Positions 1-9,453 of a stretch of DNA of 64,000 nt are shown in pieces (the first letter of the stretch is position 1; each line of letters opens with the position of its first letter). The notes under the pieces are model-generated. The model had not been told where the DNA came from, searched no databases, and saw only the letters and a program-made list of their open reading frames with translations. Source of the DNA: Lysobacter panacisoli (GTDB lineage Bacteria; Pseudomonadota; Gammaproteobacteria; Xanthomonadales; Xanthomonadaceae); assembly GCF_009765165.1 (NCBI RefSeq), contig NZ_VLNU01000001.1, positions 1,968,501 to 2,032,500 on the forward strand. The letters are read 5' to 3'. Both the position numbers and the translations under genes were made by a program.

Positions 1-1233
1 AGCGCCTACCTCGCGCTGCTCGACGAACAGCCGGCCGCGCTGGCGCGACTGGTGGAAGTGGTCACGCGCAGCGCACTGCTGGCCGAACGACTCGCCGCCT
101 ACCCATTGCTGCTGGACGAACTGCTCGATGCGCGCGTCGCCGGCCCGTTGCCGGGACGCGAGGCCCTGCACGCGGCCTGCATCGCCGTCGCGGAAGATGC
201 CGACGACGATGCCGAAGCCGTGCTGCAGGCATTGAACGAAGTGCGCCAGGCGCTGAGTTTCCGCATGGCGATGGCGTTGCGCGACGGTCGCCAGTCCGCT
301 AGCGACAGTGCGTGCCAGCTTGCGTGGCTCGCGGACGGCGTGGTCGCGCGCGTGTTGCGGCTGGCCGAGCATGAAGTCGCCACGGCGCACGGTCGCGTGC
401 CCGGTGCGCGTTTCGCCGTGATCGGTTATGGCAGCCTCGGCGGCGAAGAGCTGGGTTTTGGTTCCGATCTCGACCTTGTGTTCCTGTACGACTCGCCCGG
501 CGGCGAGCATGCGCATTCCGACGGTGCCCGTCCGCTGGAAGCCACGCGCTGGTTCGCGCGCGTGGCGCAGAAGGTCGTCGCGCTGCTGGGCGCGGTGACC
601 GGCGCAGGCCGTCTGTACGACGTCGATGTGCGCCTGCGACCGGATGGCGCGAAAGGCCTGCTGGTTTCGAGCTTGTCGAGCTACCGCGACTACCAGCGCG
701 AACGAGCATGGACCTGGGAACACCAGGCGCTCGTGCGTGCGCGCTTCATCGCCGGCGACGACTCGCTGGGTGCGGACTTCGAACAGGTTCGCGCGCAGAC
801 GCTTTCCCGCGAGCGCGATGCCAAGACGGTGCGCGACGATGTCGTCGCGATGCGTCGACGCATGCGCGCCGAACTCGATCGCAGCGATGCCGGCAGCTTC
901 GACCTGAAGCAGGGCCAGGGCGGCCTGGTCGACCTGGAATTCCTGTTGCAGTACGCGGTGCTCGCGCACTCGGCCGAGCATGCCGCGTGGCTCGCGCCGC
1001 GCAATACGCCGGCGCTGATATCGACGGTAGCGAGTGATGGCTGGCTCGATGCCGACGAAGTGCAGGCGTTGATCGGTGCGCACGCGGTGCTGCTCGACGC
1101 AGGGTTGGCGTGCACGCTCGACCGGCGTCCGCGCCGTTTGCCGATCGACGAACGCATCGCCTCCGCGCGCGAGTCGATCATCGCCGCGACGCATCGCCAC
1201 GGACTGGCATTCGACGACGTGCCCGCCGCCTGA
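1..1233 (+). CDS. glnE: Glutamine synthetase adenylyltransferase/adenylyl-removing enzyme, C-terminal part (GlnE)
   Basis: The gene enters from the left edge, so only the last 410 residues are present and the start is outside the window. GlnE adenylylates glutamine synthetase when nitrogen is plentiful and removes AMP when it is scarce. The visible motif [18 protein letters not shown], around residues 143-160 of the fragment, is the nucleotidyltransferase signature with the metal-binding D-x-D. The downstream segment [15 protein letters not shown] is the second conserved family block. Compared with the usual ~940-residue protein, this is the C-terminal domain, which in E. coli carries the adenylylating activity. 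The gene ends five bases before the convergent ELM1 gene. Identity is sure; the only gap is the missing N-terminal half. Confidence 0.95.
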   Translation, partial: SAYLALLDEQPAALARLVEVVTRSALLAERLAAYPLLLDELLDARVAGPLPGREALHAACIAVAEDADDDAEAVLQALNEVRQALSFRMAMALRDGRQSASDSACQLAWLADGVVARVLRLAEHEVATAHGRVPGARFAVIGYGSLGGEELGFGSDLDLVFLYDSPGGEHAHSDGARPLEATRWFARVAQKVVALLGAVTGAGRLYDVDVRLRPDGAKGLLVSSLSSYRDYQRERAWTWEHQALVRARFIAGDDSLGADFEQVRAQTLSRERDAKTVRDDVVAMRRRMRAELDRSDAGSFDLKQGQGGLVDLEFLLQYAVLAHSAEHAAWLAPRNTPALISTVASDGWLDADEVQALIGAHAVLLDAGLACTLDRRPRRLPIDERIASARESIIAATHRHGLAFDDVPAA

Positions 1234-1238
1234 CGGCG

Positions 1239-2216
1239 TCAGCCGTGCAGGCGCGCCTGCACTTCCGCGGCGACACGTGCGGTTTCGCGCAGCGGAGCGA
1301 CGTCGTACGGCTCCATGTCGACGCCGACTGTGCGCACGCGGCGTGAGCGCAGGAGTCGTTCGATGAAGCGGCGCGGGCGGCCGCCGACACGTTCGTGCCC
1401 GGCGACGAACACCGGCGCCAGTGTCGCCGCGGCTTCCGAGAGCATGTTCACCGAATCGGCGGTGCAGACGATGCGATCGGCCCACGCCAGCAGGCCTGCG
1501 TAGGGGTTCGCACCGTCGTCTTCGCCCGCCCATACGACGCCGGGCAACGCGCTGAATTGCTGGCGCAGTCGCGCGCGAACGTCGGCGGGCGTGCGTCGCG
1601 ATGCGGTGGCGAGCACGCTGCCGCTTTCATCGCGCACGACGCTGGCGATGCGATCCAGCAGCACCTCATAGGTGCCGGCATCGAAGCGCGTGTGCGCGCT
1701 GTCGCCGCCGATCAGCAGCGCGGTCCGCGGGCCGGGCAGGGCGGCGTAGCTCGCGAAATCGCGTCGCGCCGCCGCCAGCCACAGGTCGTCGATGGGATGC
1801 AGGCTGCCGAGCACCGGGATCACGTTGCGACCCTTCAGGCCATCGTGTTCGGGGGCGATCACCAGGTCCCAGTGCGCCGGATCGATGCGGGGATCCAGTA
1901 TCTGCACCGCGCGCGTGCCGCGTGAGCGCAGCAGGCGGCTGGCCAGCGCTGCCTGTCGGCCGCAGCCGATGGCCAGCCCGGGCGGAGTGTCCCAGGCCCG
2001 CGCGAAGCCGTCACCGAACGCATGCCGCGCGCCCGGCAGGATGCGCGGGGCCAGCCATCGCCACGGGGCCCGCGATTGCAGCGTCCAGCGCTCGAAGGCC
2101 CCGCCCAGTGCGGCCGCCAGCGCTTCGGCCTGGCGGACGTTGCCGGCGTTACCGTCGGTCAGGGTCCAGGTCGAGGCCGTGGCGGAGGGGCGAAAAAGGC
2201 CAGATTCGTCGCGCAT
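1239..2216 (-). CDS. ELM1/DUF1022 family protein
   Basis: A 325-residue protein of the family named after the plant mitochondrial fission factor ELM1. Bacterial members look like GT-B glycosyltransferase folds but have no settled biochemical role. Visible family features are WTLTDGNAGNVRQAEALA at the N-terminus, LIGGDSAH in the middle and a C-terminal TADSVNMLSEAAATLAPVFV segment that resembles a sugar-nucleotide binding region. The start at MRDESG is chosen because the longer open frame upstream has arginine-rich composition typical of non-coding GC-rich sequence. It is convergent with glnE and divergent from the nitroreductase gene. The family call is good; the function is unknown, with a cell-envelope role only a guess. 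Confidence 0.8.
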   Translation of the reverse strand: MRDESGLFRPSATASTWTLTDGNAGNVRQAEALAAALGGAFERWTLQSRAPWRWLAPRILPGARHAFGDGFARAWDTPPGLAIGCGRQAALASRLLRSRGTRAVQILDPRIDPAHWDLVIAPEHDGLKGRNVIPVLGSLHPIDDLWLAAARRDFASYAALPGPRTALLIGGDSAHTRFDAGTYEVLLDRIASVVRDESGSVLATASRRTPADVRARLRQQFSALPGVVWAGEDDGANPYAGLLAWADRIVCTADSVNMLSEAAATLAPVFVAGHERVGGRPRRFIERLLRSRRVRTVGVDMEPYDVAPLRETARVAAEVQARLHG

Positions 2217-2332
2217 TCGTTGCACGTTTGTGATCAATCCGTTCCGGAACAGTCGGCTGTTGCGATCGTGCCAGACTCTACACTCTCGATCCTCGGCCGC
2301 GGCAGTCGTGCGGCCCTCCCTGGAGTTCACGA

Positions 2333-2950
2333 ATGTCGCAATCCGATTCCCGGCCCGCCGATGCCGCTCCGCTGTCCGACGCGGCGCTGGACCGGCTGTT
2401 CCGCACCGCCCGCACCCATAACGAACTGACGGGCGAGGTGAGCGACGACACCCTGCGCCAGCTGTACGAGCTGGCCAAGTGGGGACCGACCAGCGCCAAC
2501 ATGTCGCCGCTGCGGCTGGTGTTCGTGAAGTCGGCCGAAGCCAAGGCCAAGCTCGCCCCGGCACTCGACGAAGGCAACTACGCCAAGACGCTGGCCGCGC
2601 CGGTGACCGCCATCGTCGGCTTCGACATGGCGTTCTACGAGAAGCTGCCGTACCTGTTCCCGCACACCGATGCGCGCGGCTGGTTCGACACCAAGCCCGA
2701 GGACACCCTGCACACCATCGCCCTGCGCAACGGCAGCCTGCAGGGCGCCTACGTGCTGATGGCGGCGCGCGCGCTGGGCCTGGACTGCGGGCCGATGTCC
2801 GGCTTCAACAACGCCAAGGTCGATGCGGCGTTCTTCGCCGGCACGAAGATCAAGTCCAACTTCCTGATCAACCTTGGCCACGGCGATCCGGCCAAGCTCT
2901 TCCCGCGCTCGCCGCGGCTGTCGTTCGACGAAGCCGCGCAGATCCTGTAA
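2333..2950 (+). CDS. RutE-like nitroreductase family protein (putative malonic semialdehyde reductase)
   Basis: A 205-residue FMN-dependent nitroreductase-fold protein. The N-terminal [35 protein letters not shown] block and the [17 protein letters not shown] block match the HadB/RutE branch, in which RutE reduces malonic semialdehyde to 3-hydroxypropionate during pyrimidine breakdown. No other rut gene is nearby, so this copy probably serves a general aldehyde or enone reduction role; that is inference. The start ATG follows a GGAG (GGAGTTCACGA before ATG). YceI follows 24 bp downstream on the same strand, so the two may be co-transcribed. No transmembrane or signal sequence is seen, so it should be cytoplasmic. 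Confidence 0.8.
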   Translation: MSQSDSRPADAAPLSDAALDRLFRTARTHNELTGEVSDDTLRQLYELAKWGPTSANMSPLRLVFVKSAEAKAKLAPALDEGNYAKTLAAPVTAIVGFDMAFYEKLPYLFPHTDARGWFDTKPEDTLHTIALRNGSLQGAYVLMAARALGLDCGPMSGFNNAKVDAAFFAGTKIKSNFLINLGHGDPAKLFPRSPRLSFDEAAQIL

Positions 2951-2974
2951 CCCCACACCTCACGGAGCACTCGC

Positions 2975-3556
2975 ATGTTCAAGCGCATCGCCCTCGTCGC
3001 GGCCCTGGCCGTGGCCAGCACCACCGCCTTCGCCGCCCCCGTCACCTACAAGATCGACGCGAACCACACCTCGGTCGTCGCCAGCTGGAGCCACTTCGGC
3101 TTCTCCAACCCGATCGCCAACTTCGGCCAGGTCGACGGCGCGATCACCTACGATCCGGCCAACGTGGGCAGCTCCAAGGTCGAAGTGACCCTGCCGCTGG
3201 CGGGTCTGGATTCGCACGTCGTGAAGTTCGACGAGCACCTGCGCAGCGCCGATTTCTTCGACGCCGAGAAGTTCCCGACCATCACCTTCAAGAGCACGAA
3301 GGTCGAGGCCGCCGGCGACAAGAAGCTGCGCGTGTTCGGCGACCTGACCATCAAGGGCATCACCCGGCAGGTCGTGCTCGACACCACGATCAACAAGGTC
3401 GGCGAGCAGCCGATGGCCAAGCGCGCCGCCGCCGGCTTCGACGCCACCACCACGATCAAGCGCAGCGACTTCGGCGTCGACAAGTACGCGCCGAACGTGA
3501 GCGACAACGTCACCATCCGCATCACCACCGAAGCCGTAGTGCCGAAGGCGGAATAA
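2975..3556 (+). CDS. YceI family periplasmic lipid-binding-like protein
   Basis: A 193-residue exported protein. The first 20 residues form a clear Sec signal peptide with predicted cleavage after AFA. The mature part begins TYKIDANHTSVVASWSHFGFSNPIANFGQVDG, a typical YceI opening, and continues through LRSADFFDAEKFPTITFKST and GDLTIKGITRQV, the conserved blocks of this lipocalin-like beta-barrel that binds polyisoprenoids in structures of relatives. It is induced by high pH or osmotic stress in some bacteria; no such control can be seen here. It lies 24 bp after the RutE-like gene and may share its transcript. A GGAG sits nine bases before the ATG. Confidence 0.9.
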   Translation: MFKRIALVAALAVASTTAFAAPVTYKIDANHTSVVASWSHFGFSNPIANFGQVDGAITYDPANVGSSKVEVTLPLAGLDSHVVKFDEHLRSADFFDAEKFPTITFKSTKVEAAGDKKLRVFGDLTIKGITRQVVLDTTINKVGEQPMAKRAAAGFDATTTIKRSDFGVDKYAPNVSDNVTIRITTEAVVPKAE

Positions 3557-3616
3557 GCGGGCAAACCGCGACGGGAACGGGGACAATGCGCCCCGTTCCC
3601 GCTTCCGTGAGCGCGC

Positions 3617-4327
3617 ATGATCGTCCAACGCCCCGCCGCCGCACGCGGCCAGTCCAGCCATGACGGTCGCGACGGTCGGCTGACCTTCTCCTTCGGTGGT
3701 TACTACGACGCCGCCTGGATGGGCTTCGGTCCGCTGCGCGTGCTGAACGAGGTGCGGCTTGCGCCCGGTGCGGCCTTCGAGACGCAGCGGCGCGCCAACA
3801 TGGAGATCCTCGCCTACGTGGTCGACGGCGCGCTCGCGCATCGCGACAGCCTCGGCGACGACGTCGTCATCGGTACCGGCGGCCTGCACTGGCTGAGCGC
3901 CGGACATGGCGTCCAGCACGGCGAGGCCAACGCGTCCGCCTCCGAACCGGCACACGTGCTGCAGATGTGGATCCAGCCTTCGCGCCTGAATCACGAGCCC
4001 GCCCGGGCCGGTCGTGACGCGATCCCGGCCGACGCGCGCGGCTGGATGCTGCTGGCATCGCATGAAGGCCACGAAGGCAGCCTGGCGATCCGCCAGGACG
4101 CGTCGATCTCGCAGGCGCGTCTGGAGCGCGGCGCGGAAGTGCGTCGCGAGCTGGATCCCTCGCGTCTGTACTGGCTGCATCTGGCGCATGGCGAGGCGAC
4201 GGTGAACGGTTCGACCGTGCTCCGGGCCGGCGATGCGCTGGGCTTCCAGGACGAAGGCGGCGAGCTGGTCGTGCAGGGTGGCGGCGAAACGCCGGCCCTC
4301 GTGCTGCTGTTCGACCTTCCCGCCTGA
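3617..4327 (+). CDS. Pirin family protein with a partly altered metal site
   Basis: A 236-residue two-domain cupin of the YhhW/pirin group; relatives act as quercetin 2,3-dioxygenase or redox-linked regulators. The N-terminal cupin reads WMGFGPLRVLNEVRLAPG, then NMEILAYVVDGALAHRDSLG, then GHGVQHGEAN. In typical bacterial pirins the first block carries H-P-H-R-D-M-E, where two histidines bind iron. Here the matching stretch is Q-R-R-A-N-M-E, so both histidines appear to be missing, while the later H and E (QHGE) remain. The C-terminal cupin is present and shows the usual lower conservation. Catalysis may therefore be lost or altered. It is the third gene of a co-directional run and stands alone functionally. 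Confidence 0.85.
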   Translation: MIVQRPAAARGQSSHDGRDGRLTFSFGGYYDAAWMGFGPLRVLNEVRLAPGAAFETQRRANMEILAYVVDGALAHRDSLGDDVVIGTGGLHWLSAGHGVQHGEANASASEPAHVLQMWIQPSRLNHEPARAGRDAIPADARGWMLLASHEGHEGSLAIRQDASISQARLERGAEVRRELDPSRLYWLHLAHGEATVNGSTVLRAGDALGFQDEGGELVVQGGGETPALVLLFDLPA

Positions 4328-4393
4328 CCACGACACGGGCAAGGCGCCGGGGCTGGTAAACTTGCGGCCCGCGTCGCCAACCGTGTTTTTGCC

Positions 4394-4594
4394 ATGACCG
4401 CAGCCAACGCCCATCCGACCCAGGCCAACGCCGAGCAGCGCTACGTCGTGCACCGCGCCGACCTGCCGCTGAGCTGCCCGCTGCCCTCGATGGCGCTGTG
4501 GAATTCGCATCCGCGCGTCTACCTGCCGATCGAAGCCGACGGCGGCGAAGTGCAGTGCCCGTACTGCGGGTCGCACTTCGTGCTCGAAGACTGA
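4394..4594 (+). CDS. Small zinc-finger protein (zf-CHCC, NDUFS6-like)
   Basis: A 66-residue protein that ends in the pattern HPRVYLPIEADGGEVQCPYCGSHFVL. This is the C-H-C-C zinc-finger layout of the family that includes the mitochondrial complex I subunit NDUFS6 and many short proteobacterial proteins. The two cysteines of CPYC, the upstream histidine and the first cysteine (LSCPL) are the likely zinc ligands. The bacterial role is not established. It starts at an ATG after the terminal part of the pirin spacer and is followed 55 bp later by the glycosyltransferase gene. In xanthomonads this small gene is commonly found just before LPS-type glycosyltransferase genes, as I recall; that was not checked. 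Confidence 0.8.
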   Translation: MTAANAHPTQANAEQRYVVHRADLPLSCPLPSMALWNSHPRVYLPIEADGGEVQCPYCGSHFVLED

Positions 4595-4649
4595 CGGCTC
4601 CCCAGCGACGACGCGTGCCGATCGCATGAGGCCGCCCGGGAGCAGCCCC

Positions 4650-5774
4650 ATGCCGCGACTGACCGTCGTCCAGCTGCTGCCGGCGCTGGAGTCCGGTGGC
4701 GTCGAACGTTCCACTCTCGAAATCGCACAGGCGCTGGTGTCGGCCGGACATCGTGCGATCGTCGTCTCGCGCGGCGGCCGCCTGGTGCCGAAGCTGCTCG
4801 CGCTGGGCGCAGAGCACGTCGCGCTTGACATCGGCCACAAGTCGCCGCTGACCTTCCGCCACGTCGTCGCGTTGCGCCGCCTGTTCGTGCGCGAGTGCGT
4901 GGACGTGGTGCATGCGCGCTCGCGCCTGCCGGCGTGGGTCGGCGAGTTCGCACTGAGCAGCGTGCCGCAGGCGCAGCGACCGCGCTGGGTCACCACCGTC
5001 CACGGACTCAACTCGCCGTCGCGCTACAGCGCGGTGATGACGCGTGGCGAACGCGTGATCTGCGTTTCCCGGACCGTGCGCGATTACGTGCTCGCGCACT
5101 ACTCCGATACGCCGCCGCAGCGGTTGCGCGTGATTCCGCGCGGCATCGATCCGATGGCCTTCCCGCGCGCGCCGCATCCGGATCGCGAAGCGCGCGCCGC
5201 GATCGCCGCCCTGCATCCGGCGCTCGCGGGCGACGGTCCACTGTTGTTGCTGCCGGGACGCGGCACGCGCCTGAAAGGCCACGCCGACGCGCTGGTGCTG
5301 CTCGCACGACTGCGCGCGGATGGGCTCGACGCGCGCCTGTGGTTGCCCGGTGCGCGCGAAGCGGGCCGCGAGGCCTACATCGCGGAGCTCGAACGCGAAG
5401 CCGCCACGTTCGGCATAGCCGGGTCGGTGGCGTTCACCGCGCCCACCGACGACATCGCGCGCGCCTACGCGGCCAGCGACCTGGTTTTGCAGCTGTCGCG
5501 CAAGCCCGAAGCCTTCGGCCGCACCGTGGTCGAAGCGTTGTCGGTCGGTCGGCCGGTGCTGGGCTGGAACCACGGCGGCGTCGGCGAGCTGCTGGCGCAA
5601 TGGCAACCTTCCGGTACGGTCGCACCGTTCGACATCGATGCATTGCATCGAACTTGCTACGAACTTCTTACGCATCCGCCGACGCCACCGGATAGGATTC
5701 CGGATTCGTTGCGCGCGATGCAGGAGGCCACGCTTGACGTCTACGCCGAGCTCGTCGATGAACCCCGCCGCTGA
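4650..5774 (+). CDS. Glycosyltransferase family 4 protein (LPS or exopolysaccharide sugar transferase)
   Basis: A GT-B glycosyltransferase of 374 residues. The N-terminal domain opens with VVQLLPALESGGVERSTLEIAQAL, the acceptor-side loop typical of GT4 enzymes. The C-terminal domain has LLPGRGTRLKGH and the nucleotide-sugar motif PEAFGRTVVEALSVGRPVLG with the E-x7-E pattern. The start at 4650 is preferred over an ATG 24 bases upstream because the strong family similarity starts at MPRLTVVQLLP and GGGAGCAG precedes it. The stop overlaps the start of the O-antigen ligase-like gene by 17 bases, which suggests translational coupling. Together with the acyltransferase and waaA nearby, it probably adds a sugar to LPS core. 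Donor and acceptor cannot be told from sequence. Confidence 0.85.
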   Translation: MPRLTVVQLLPALESGGVERSTLEIAQALVSAGHRAIVVSRGGRLVPKLLALGAEHVALDIGHKSPLTFRHVVALRRLFVRECVDVVHARSRLPAWVGEFALSSVPQAQRPRWVTTVHGLNSPSRYSAVMTRGERVICVSRTVRDYVLAHYSDTPPQRLRVIPRGIDPMAFPRAPHPDREARAAIAALHPALAGDGPLLLLPGRGTRLKGHADALVLLARLRADGLDARLWLPGAREAGREAYIAELEREAATFGIAGSVAFTAPTDDIARAYAASDLVLQLSRKPEAFGRTVVEALSVGRPVLGWNHGGVGELLAQWQPSGTVAPFDIDALHRTCYELLTHPPTPPDRIPDSLRAMQEATLDVYAELVDEPRR

Positions 5775-7056
5775 AGGCGCGCCGCGCGCGCACGGCTGGC
5801 GCTGGGCGCCGGCGTGGGTGCTGACCTATGTCGCGTTGTGGCCCGCCCCGGGCTATGCCGAAGCGGTGCTCGTGCTCGGCGCGCTGGCGGCGATCGTGCG
5901 CCTGGCGCTGTCGCGTTTCCGTGGCGGCTCGCAGCTGCTGAGTCATCCGGCGTGGGCGCTCACCAGCGTACTGTTCTTCGCTTACTGGACGCCGGAGCTC
6001 GTATCGGCGATCGATGCGCTCGATCCCGCGCGCGCGCTGCGCGAAGCGGCGGTCGACCTGCGCTACCTGCCGTTCCTGTGGCTGGCCGCGGCGGCGGTGG
6101 CCGAACCGCGCGGACGGCGCACCACCTTCATCGGTCTGGCGGTGATCGTCACGGTCTGGACTGTCGATGCGCTGGCGCAGGCGGCGAGTGGCAGCAGTCC
6201 GCTGTTCTCCGCCATCGACGGCATCAAGCACGCGATCAGCGGCCACGGCATGTGCACGCCGGAGGAAGTCGCCAAGGTCGACCGCCTCAGTGGTGTGCTG
6301 GGTCCGTGCAACCTCAAGCTCGGTCCGGTACTGGCGAGCCTGTCGCCGTTCCTGCTGTTCGCCGGCGGCCGTCGTCTCGGGACCGTCGGCTGGCTGCTCT
6401 GCGCCGCGGCGCTCGGCGTGGTGCTGGTGCTGGCCGGTTCGCGTGCGTCGTGGATCACCTACGCGGTCGCGCTGTCGCTGTCGGGCTGGCGCCTGCTGGG
6501 ATGGAAGAAGCTGCTCGGCGTGTTCGTGCTCGGCGCGATCACCATCGGCCTGTTGTCCACCGCGGTGCCGCAGGTGCGCGAGCGCATCGCGCGTACCGCG
6601 CACGCGTTGACCGCGGATGTCGAGGGCGTCGACAGCGCGCTGTCGGGGCGTGCGCGCATCTGGGAAGCGGCGACGTGCATGGTCCGCGAGCATCCGTTCA
6701 ATGGCGTCGGCGCGCGCGGTTTCCGCGAAGCGTTCCCCGCGTGCGATCCGGCACCGGGCCAGCGTGCGGCGTGGGGCGGTGGTCCCGCACTGCACGCGCA
6801 CCAGATCGTCCTCGAAGTGCTGAGCGAAACCGGTGCGTTCGGTCTGCTGCTGTGGATGGCGGGCCTCGCGCTGGCATGGCGCGCATGGCACTTCGCCGAC
6901 GAAGCCGCGCGCGAACGCGCGCGTCCGGCGATGTGGGCGCTGGCGGCGACGCTGTTCCCGCTCAACACGCACCTGGCGTTCTATTCGACTTTCTGGGGCG
7001 GACTCACGTTGCTGCTCGCGGCGCTGTACGCCGGCAGCCTGCTCGCGCGCGAATAG
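5758..7056 (+). CDS. O-antigen ligase family membrane protein
   Basis: A 432-residue polytopic inner-membrane protein with about ten hydrophobic segments and a large periplasmic loop. The loop and following helix contain RARIWEAATCMVREHPFNGVGARGFREAF, the pattern of the Wzy_C/O-antigen ligase family in which a conserved arginine and the H-P-x-x-G-x-G segment lie near the undecaprenyl-linked donor. It likely joins a glycan to lipid A core or polymerises one. The start at MNPAAEG overlaps the end of the upstream glycosyltransferase gene; longer starts would lie deep in that gene. WaaL ligase and Wzy polymerase are not safely separated by sequence alone. Confidence 0.8.
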   Translation: MNPAAEGAPRAHGWRWAPAWVLTYVALWPAPGYAEAVLVLGALAAIVRLALSRFRGGSQLLSHPAWALTSVLFFAYWTPELVSAIDALDPARALREAAVDLRYLPFLWLAAAAVAEPRGRRTTFIGLAVIVTVWTVDALAQAASGSSPLFSAIDGIKHAISGHGMCTPEEVAKVDRLSGVLGPCNLKLGPVLASLSPFLLFAGGRRLGTVGWLLCAAALGVVLVLAGSRASWITYAVALSLSGWRLLGWKKLLGVFVLGAITIGLLSTAVPQVRERIARTAHALTADVEGVDSALSGRARIWEAATCMVREHPFNGVGARGFREAFPACDPAPGQRAAWGGGPALHAHQIVLEVLSETGAFGLLLWMAGLALAWRAWHFADEAARERARPAMWALAATLFPLNTHLAFYSTFWGGLTLLLAALYAGSLLARE

Positions 7057-7071
7057 TCCGCGCGCGTCGCC

Positions 7072-7998
7072 TCACGCGTAAGGCGAGGCCAGTCCCGGCG
7101 GACGACGCTTGAAGCGGCGGTGGATCCACAGGTACTGCGTCGGCGCCTCGCGCACCATCGCCTCGATCGACGAGTTCACCCGCGCACTGTCGATGGCGAC
7201 GTCGGCCGACGGGAAATCGGCGAGCGGTTCGCCCACGCGCAGGATGTAATCGCCGCCTTCGCGACGATGGAAGAACGGCACCACGGCGCAGCCACTCAGT
7301 CGCGAGAACTGGTGCGTGGCGGTGATCGTCGCCGCCGGCACGCCGAAGAACGGCGCGAACACCGTGTCCTTGCCGCGCATGTCCTGGTCCGGCGCGTACC
7401 ACAGGAAGCCGCCCTGCTTGAGGTGGCGGATCGCCGGGCGCACTTCCTCGTTGGTGAACATCGCCGTCGCGTAGCGCAGGCGGCCGCGCTTGACCGCCCA
7501 TTCCATCACCGGGCTGCGATGGCGGCGGTACATGCCGGCCAGCGGCAGCTGTTCGCACATCAGCCGGCCACAGATCTCCAGGGTCATGAAGTGGCCCGAC
7601 ACCATCAGCACGCCGCGACCCTGCGCGCGGATCGCGTCGAGGCGTTCGAGTCCTTCGATGCGCACGGTCCGGCGCATCGGCGCGTCCGAGCCCCACCATG
7701 CGCGGGCGAATTCGAACAGGCCGATGCCGAAATCGTGGAAGCTCTCGCGCAACAGGCGCTCGCGCTCGGCCGGCGTCTTCTCCGGGAAGCACAGCGCCAG
7801 GTTGACCTGCGCCGCGCGGCGTCGCGTGCCGGCAACGCGCAGGGCGACCGCGCCGATCAGGCGTCCCAGCCCGCGCTGCACCGGCCACGGCAGGCGCGCA
7901 CCGGCGCACATGACGCCAAGCGCGAGCCACATCGGCCAGTGGGCGGGGCCGAGCGGTGGTGAGGCGGGAGAAGTGGGGGACTCGACGGCCTTGGACAT
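7072..7998 (-). CDS. lpxL: LpxL/HtrB-type lipid A acyltransferase
   Basis: A 308-residue member of the lysophospholipid/lipid A acyltransferase family. It has a short N-terminal hydrophobic segment (WPMWLALGVMCAG), then the catalytic H-x4-[D/E] motif as HFMTLE in GVLMVSGHFMTLEICGR, then the later blocks MYRRHRSPVMEW and WYAPDQDMRGKDTVFAPFFG, which match LpxL. LpxL transfers a secondary acyl chain from acyl carrier protein to Kdo2-lipid IVA. It is convergent with the O-antigen ligase-like gene and divergent from waaA, whose product makes the Kdo acceptor. LpxL and LpxM/LpxP paralogs cannot be separated with certainty, so the symbol marks the family. Confidence 0.85.
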   Translation of the reverse strand: MSKAVESPTSPASPPLGPAHWPMWLALGVMCAGARLPWPVQRGLGRLIGAVALRVAGTRRRAAQVNLALCFPEKTPAERERLLRESFHDFGIGLFEFARAWWGSDAPMRRTVRIEGLERLDAIRAQGRGVLMVSGHFMTLEICGRLMCEQLPLAGMYRRHRSPVMEWAVKRGRLRYATAMFTNEEVRPAIRHLKQGGFLWYAPDQDMRGKDTVFAPFFGVPAATITATHQFSRLSGCAVVPFFHRREGGDYILRVGEPLADFPSADVAIDSARVNSSIEAMVREAPTQYLWIHRRFKRRPPGLASPYA

Positions 7999-8107
7999 CC
8001 GGGAATTCTATGGCCTGCGCCGCGTCGCGCAGCAGGTTCCCACTGTGCGCGAGCAGGCGACGCGGAATCTTCGCCTGTCCGTCACGGCCTTCGTTATCCT
8101 AGTCGCG

Positions 8108-9406
8108 ATGCCGACGGACCCTATCGAGCGACTGTTGCGCGGCCTGTACTCGGTCGCCCTGTATCTGTTGGCTCCCATCACCGTGTACCACCTGATCTGG
8201 CGCGGCCTGCGCCAGCCGTCGTACTTCCTGCGCTGGCAGGAACGCTACGCGTTCTATGGCGACCGGCCGTCGATGCGGACGCTGTGGGTGCACGCGGTGT
8301 CGGTGGGCGAGGTCAATGCCGCGGTGCCGCTGGTCAACGCGCTGCGCCGCGCGCGACCGGACCTGCGCATCCTGGTCACCACGATCACGCCGACCGGCTC
8401 CGAGCGCGTGCAGGCCGCATGGGGCAACGCGGTCGAACACGTCTACCTGCCCTACGATCTGCCCGGCGCGGTCGGGCGGTTCCTCAGGCACTACCGTCCG
8501 TACGCGGCGCTGATCATGGAAACCGAACTGTGGCCGAGCCTGCTGTTCGGGTGCCGCGACCACGGCGTGCCGGCCGTGATCCTCAACGCGCGCCTGTCGG
8601 AACGCTCGCTGCGCGGCTACCGCGTGCTGGCGCCGCTGGTGGCGCGCGCGCTGCGCACGGTGCGCACCGTCGCCGCGCAGTCGCATGCCGACGGCGAGCG
8701 CTTCGTGCGCCTGGGCGCGAGCCCTGAACAGGTACGGGAAGTAGGCAACCTCAAGTTCGACGTGGCCGTGCCCGACAATCTCGCGGCGTTCGCGGCGACG
8801 TGCCGCGGCCACAGCGGCGTGCGTCCGGTGTGGATCGCGGCGAGCACGCACGAGGACGAGGAGCCCGCGGTGCTCTCGATCCACCGCCGGCTGCGCGCGC
8901 ATTTCCCCGATCTGTTGCTGCTGTGGGCGCCACGGCATCCGGAGCGATTCCGCATCGTTGCCGACAACGCGCGCCTGGCCGGCTGGAACGTGTCCACGCG
9001 CTCGCGCCAGCAATGGCCGCAGGCCGACGACGCGGTATTCGTGGTCGACACGCTCGGCGAGCTGATGAGCTTCTACGCCTGCGCCGACGTCGCCTTCGTC
9101 GGTGGCAGCCTGCAGGCGATCGGCGGACACAACCTGCTCGAACCCGCCGCCACCGGCACCGCGATCGTCACCGGTCCGCACCTGCACAACTTCGTCGAAA
9201 TCGCGCAGCGACTCGAAGACGCCGGTGCGCTGCGTGTCGTCGCCGATGCGGATGCGGTATACGACGCTGTCGCCGAACTGCTCGCCGATCCCGCGTCGCG
9301 CGAACGCATGACCACGGCCGGCCGCGCGCTGGTCGAAACCGGACGCGGCGCGCTCGCACGCACGATGGAGTTGTTGCAGCCGTTGCTGCCATCTGCCGCG
9401 GAGTAA
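8108..9406 (+). CDS. waaA: 3-deoxy-D-manno-octulosonic acid (Kdo) transferase WaaA
   Basis: A 432-residue inner-membrane-anchored GT30 enzyme that adds Kdo to lipid IVA. The N-terminus carries one hydrophobic anchor (LYLLAPITVYHLIWRGL). The family core follows: WVHAVSVGEVNAAVPLVNAL, ILVTTITPTGSERV, METELWPSLL with the catalytic glutamate, and the C-terminal nucleotide-binding domain with AASTHEDEE and FVGGSLQAIGGHNLLEPAATGTAIVTGP. The start at MPTDPIERLLRGLY gives the normal length; longer open frames upstream overlap the divergent acyltransferase promoter. It is followed by a bidirectional terminator shared with tolC. Kdo count (one or two) is not readable from the sequence. Confidence 0.95.
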   Translation: MPTDPIERLLRGLYSVALYLLAPITVYHLIWRGLRQPSYFLRWQERYAFYGDRPSMRTLWVHAVSVGEVNAAVPLVNALRRARPDLRILVTTITPTGSERVQAAWGNAVEHVYLPYDLPGAVGRFLRHYRPYAALIMETELWPSLLFGCRDHGVPAVILNARLSERSLRGYRVLAPLVARALRTVRTVAAQSHADGERFVRLGASPEQVREVGNLKFDVAVPDNLAAFAATCRGHSGVRPVWIAASTHEDEEPAVLSIHRRLRAHFPDLLLLWAPRHPERFRIVADNARLAGWNVSTRSRQQWPQADDAVFVVDTLGELMSFYACADVAFVGGSLQAIGGHNLLEPAATGTAIVTGPHLHNFVEIAQRLEDAGALRVVADADAVYDAVAELLADPASRERMTTAGRALVETGRGALARTMELLQPLLPSAAE

Positions 9407-9453
9407 GCCGGAGGCGCTGAAACAGCGCGACCGTGGTCCACCTGCCGGGCAAC

